Source of the DNA: JBOGWY01 sp050694015
GTDB lineage: Bacteria; Actinomycetota; CADDZG01; WHSQ01
Direction of reading: 5' to 3'
DNA length: 13,700 bases
NCBI GenBank assembly: GCA_050694015.1
Contig: JBOGWY010000271.1
Coordinates: 1-13,700 of the forward strand
The notes under the pieces are model-generated. The model had not been told where the DNA came from. It was given only the letters and a program-made list of their open reading frames with translations, and did not search any database. Below, piece after piece: positions 12,901 to 13,700 of the stretch; the first letter of the stretch is position 1, and each line of letters opens with the position of its first letter. The translations under genes and the position numbers were made by a program.

Positions 12901-13700
12901 TGGCGCCGTTCAAAGCCCAGCCGTTCACCGAGGACTGGGATCACTTCCGCTTCGCGGTATCGAACGGCGTTGCGACCGTCACCTTTGATCGTCCCGACAA
13001 GCTCAACGCGCTGACGTTCGACGTCTACGCCGACCTGCGCGATCTGCTGGGCGAGCTGCCGCACCGGGAGGACGTCAGCACGCTCGTCATCACGGGGGAG
13101 GGGCGGGGGTTCTGCTCCGGCGGCGACGTGCACGAGATCATCGGCGAGCTCCTGAAGATGGACCCCCGCGGGCTGCTGGACTTCACGCGGATGACCGGGT
13201 CGGTGGTGCAGGCGATGCGGCAGTGCCCGTTACCGATCATCGCGGCGGTCAACGGCGTCGCGGCCGGTGCGGGGGCCGTGATCGCGCTGGCCGCGGACTT
13301 CCGGATCCTGGCCCGCTCGGCGAAGCTCGCGTTCCTGTTCACGAGGGTGGGACTCGCGGGCGCCGACATGGGCTCGGCCTACCTGTTGCCTCGCCTGGTC
13401 GGCCTCTCGAAGGCGACCGAATTGCTGATCCTCGGTGACGGCCTCGACGCGGCTGAGGCCGACGCCCTCGGCCTCGCCTACAAGGTGGTGTCCGACGACG
13501 ACCTGCACGACGAGACCGCCGAGCTGGCGACGCGGTTGGCGACGGGCCCGACGCTCGCCTACTCGAGCACCAAGATGCTGTTGTCGCGGGAGCTCGACAT
13601 GGACCTCTCCGGCTCGCTCGAACTCGAGGCGACGACCCAGGCGCTATTGATGACGTCCGAAGACCACGCCGAGTTCTACAAAGCGTTCACCGAGGGCCGC
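12900..13700 (+). CDS. Enoyl-CoA hydratase/isomerase (crotonase) family protein, 3' end outside window
   Basis: A crotonase-fold protein; 267 codons are present and the frame is still open at the edge, probably missing only a few residues (the family tail is EGR.P.F.G). Motifs: TFDRPDKLNALTF (28-40), the oxyanion-hole loop RGFCSGGDV (69-77), PIIAAVNGVAAGAGAVIALAAD (112-133), and RVGLAGADMGSAYLLPRLVG (149-168). The two glutamates of canonical hydratases (Glu144 and Glu164 of the rat enzyme) align here with Val127 and Arg149, so simple hydration of crotonyl-CoA is unlikely. Asp156 in GADMG may be the remaining catalytic acid, as dienoyl-CoA isomerases have an Asp in a similar loop. The 1-base overlap with the acyl-CoA dehydrogenase gene shows coupling. 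A role after the ring-modifying monooxygenase, such as isomerisation or ring opening, is inferred. Confidence 0.88.
   Translation, partial: MAPFKAQPFTEDWDHFRFAVSNGVATVTFDRPDKLNALTFDVYADLRDLLGELPHREDVSTLVITGEGRGFCSGGDVHEIIGELLKMDPRGLLDFTRMTGSVVQAMRQCPLPIIAAVNGVAAGAGAVIALAADFRILARSAKLAFLFTRVGLAGADMGSAYLLPRLVGLSKATELLILGDGLDAAEADALGLAYKVVSDDDLHDETAELATRLATGPTLAYSSTKMLLSRELDMDLSGSLELEATTQALLMTSEDHAEFYKAFTEGR

Overview
The window is a high-GC, gene-dense stretch of bacterial chromosome, probably from an actinobacterium. The best pointer is a near-textbook F420-dependent glucose-6-phosphate dehydrogenase (fgd), a gene typical of F420-using Actinobacteria. Other pointers are frequent GTG starts, stop/start overlaps of ATGA, GTGA or TGATG type, and several first genes whose start codon lies 6-9 bases after a TANNNT-like -10 box, which is the leaderless arrangement common in Actinobacteria. 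No RNA gene, CRISPR array, IS element or phage gene was seen. Soil or aquatic Acidimicrobiia-like bacteria would fit, but the genus cannot be told from this sequence.

Layout. (1) 1-1879, minus strand: a class III aminotransferase translationally coupled to mmsA (cut by the window edge). Together they look like a route from beta-amino acids (beta-alanine or beta-aminoisobutyrate) through a semialdehyde to acetyl- or propionyl-CoA. (2) 1970-4780, plus strand, divergent from (1): a type 2 ferredoxin-NADP reductase, fgd, and an NmrA-like SDR gene broken by one frameshift. (3) 4805-6294, minus strand: a quinone-oxidoreductase-like MDR enzyme with its own leaderless promoter, preceded by a short PKD/Ig-like repeat protein that is also frameshifted. 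(4) 6403-8658, plus strand: a compact three-gene cassette. It holds a 62-residue peptide with an Asp-every-third-residue tail, a JmjC/cupin ribosomal-oxygenase-type Fe(II)/2-oxoglutarate hydroxylase, and a Suc_Fer-type thioredoxin-like ferredoxin. (5) 8720-11691, minus strand: a luciferase-like (LLM) oxidoreductase coupled to a fused FAD monooxygenase/old-yellow-enzyme protein of the 2-aminobenzoyl-CoA monooxygenase/reductase or salicylyl-CoA 5-hydroxylase family, whose C-terminus is cut short. (6) 11734-13700, plus strand, divergent from (5): a glutaryl-CoA-dehydrogenase-like acyl-CoA dehydrogenase overlapping an unusual crotonase that runs off the end.

How they work together. Blocks 5 and 6 share a 42-bp divergent promoter region and together look like an aromatic acyl-CoA catabolic locus: ring hydroxylation and reduction on the CoA thioester, then beta-oxidation-like steps. 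Block 2 makes reduced F420 and links ferredoxin with NADP(H). Block 4 has the architecture of a small peptide-modifying system (precursor, hydroxylase, redox partner) and is the part most likely to be undescribed. This is inferred from gene order and motifs only. Two single-base frameshifts and one truncated gene are either real decay or errors in a draft or metagenomic assembly.
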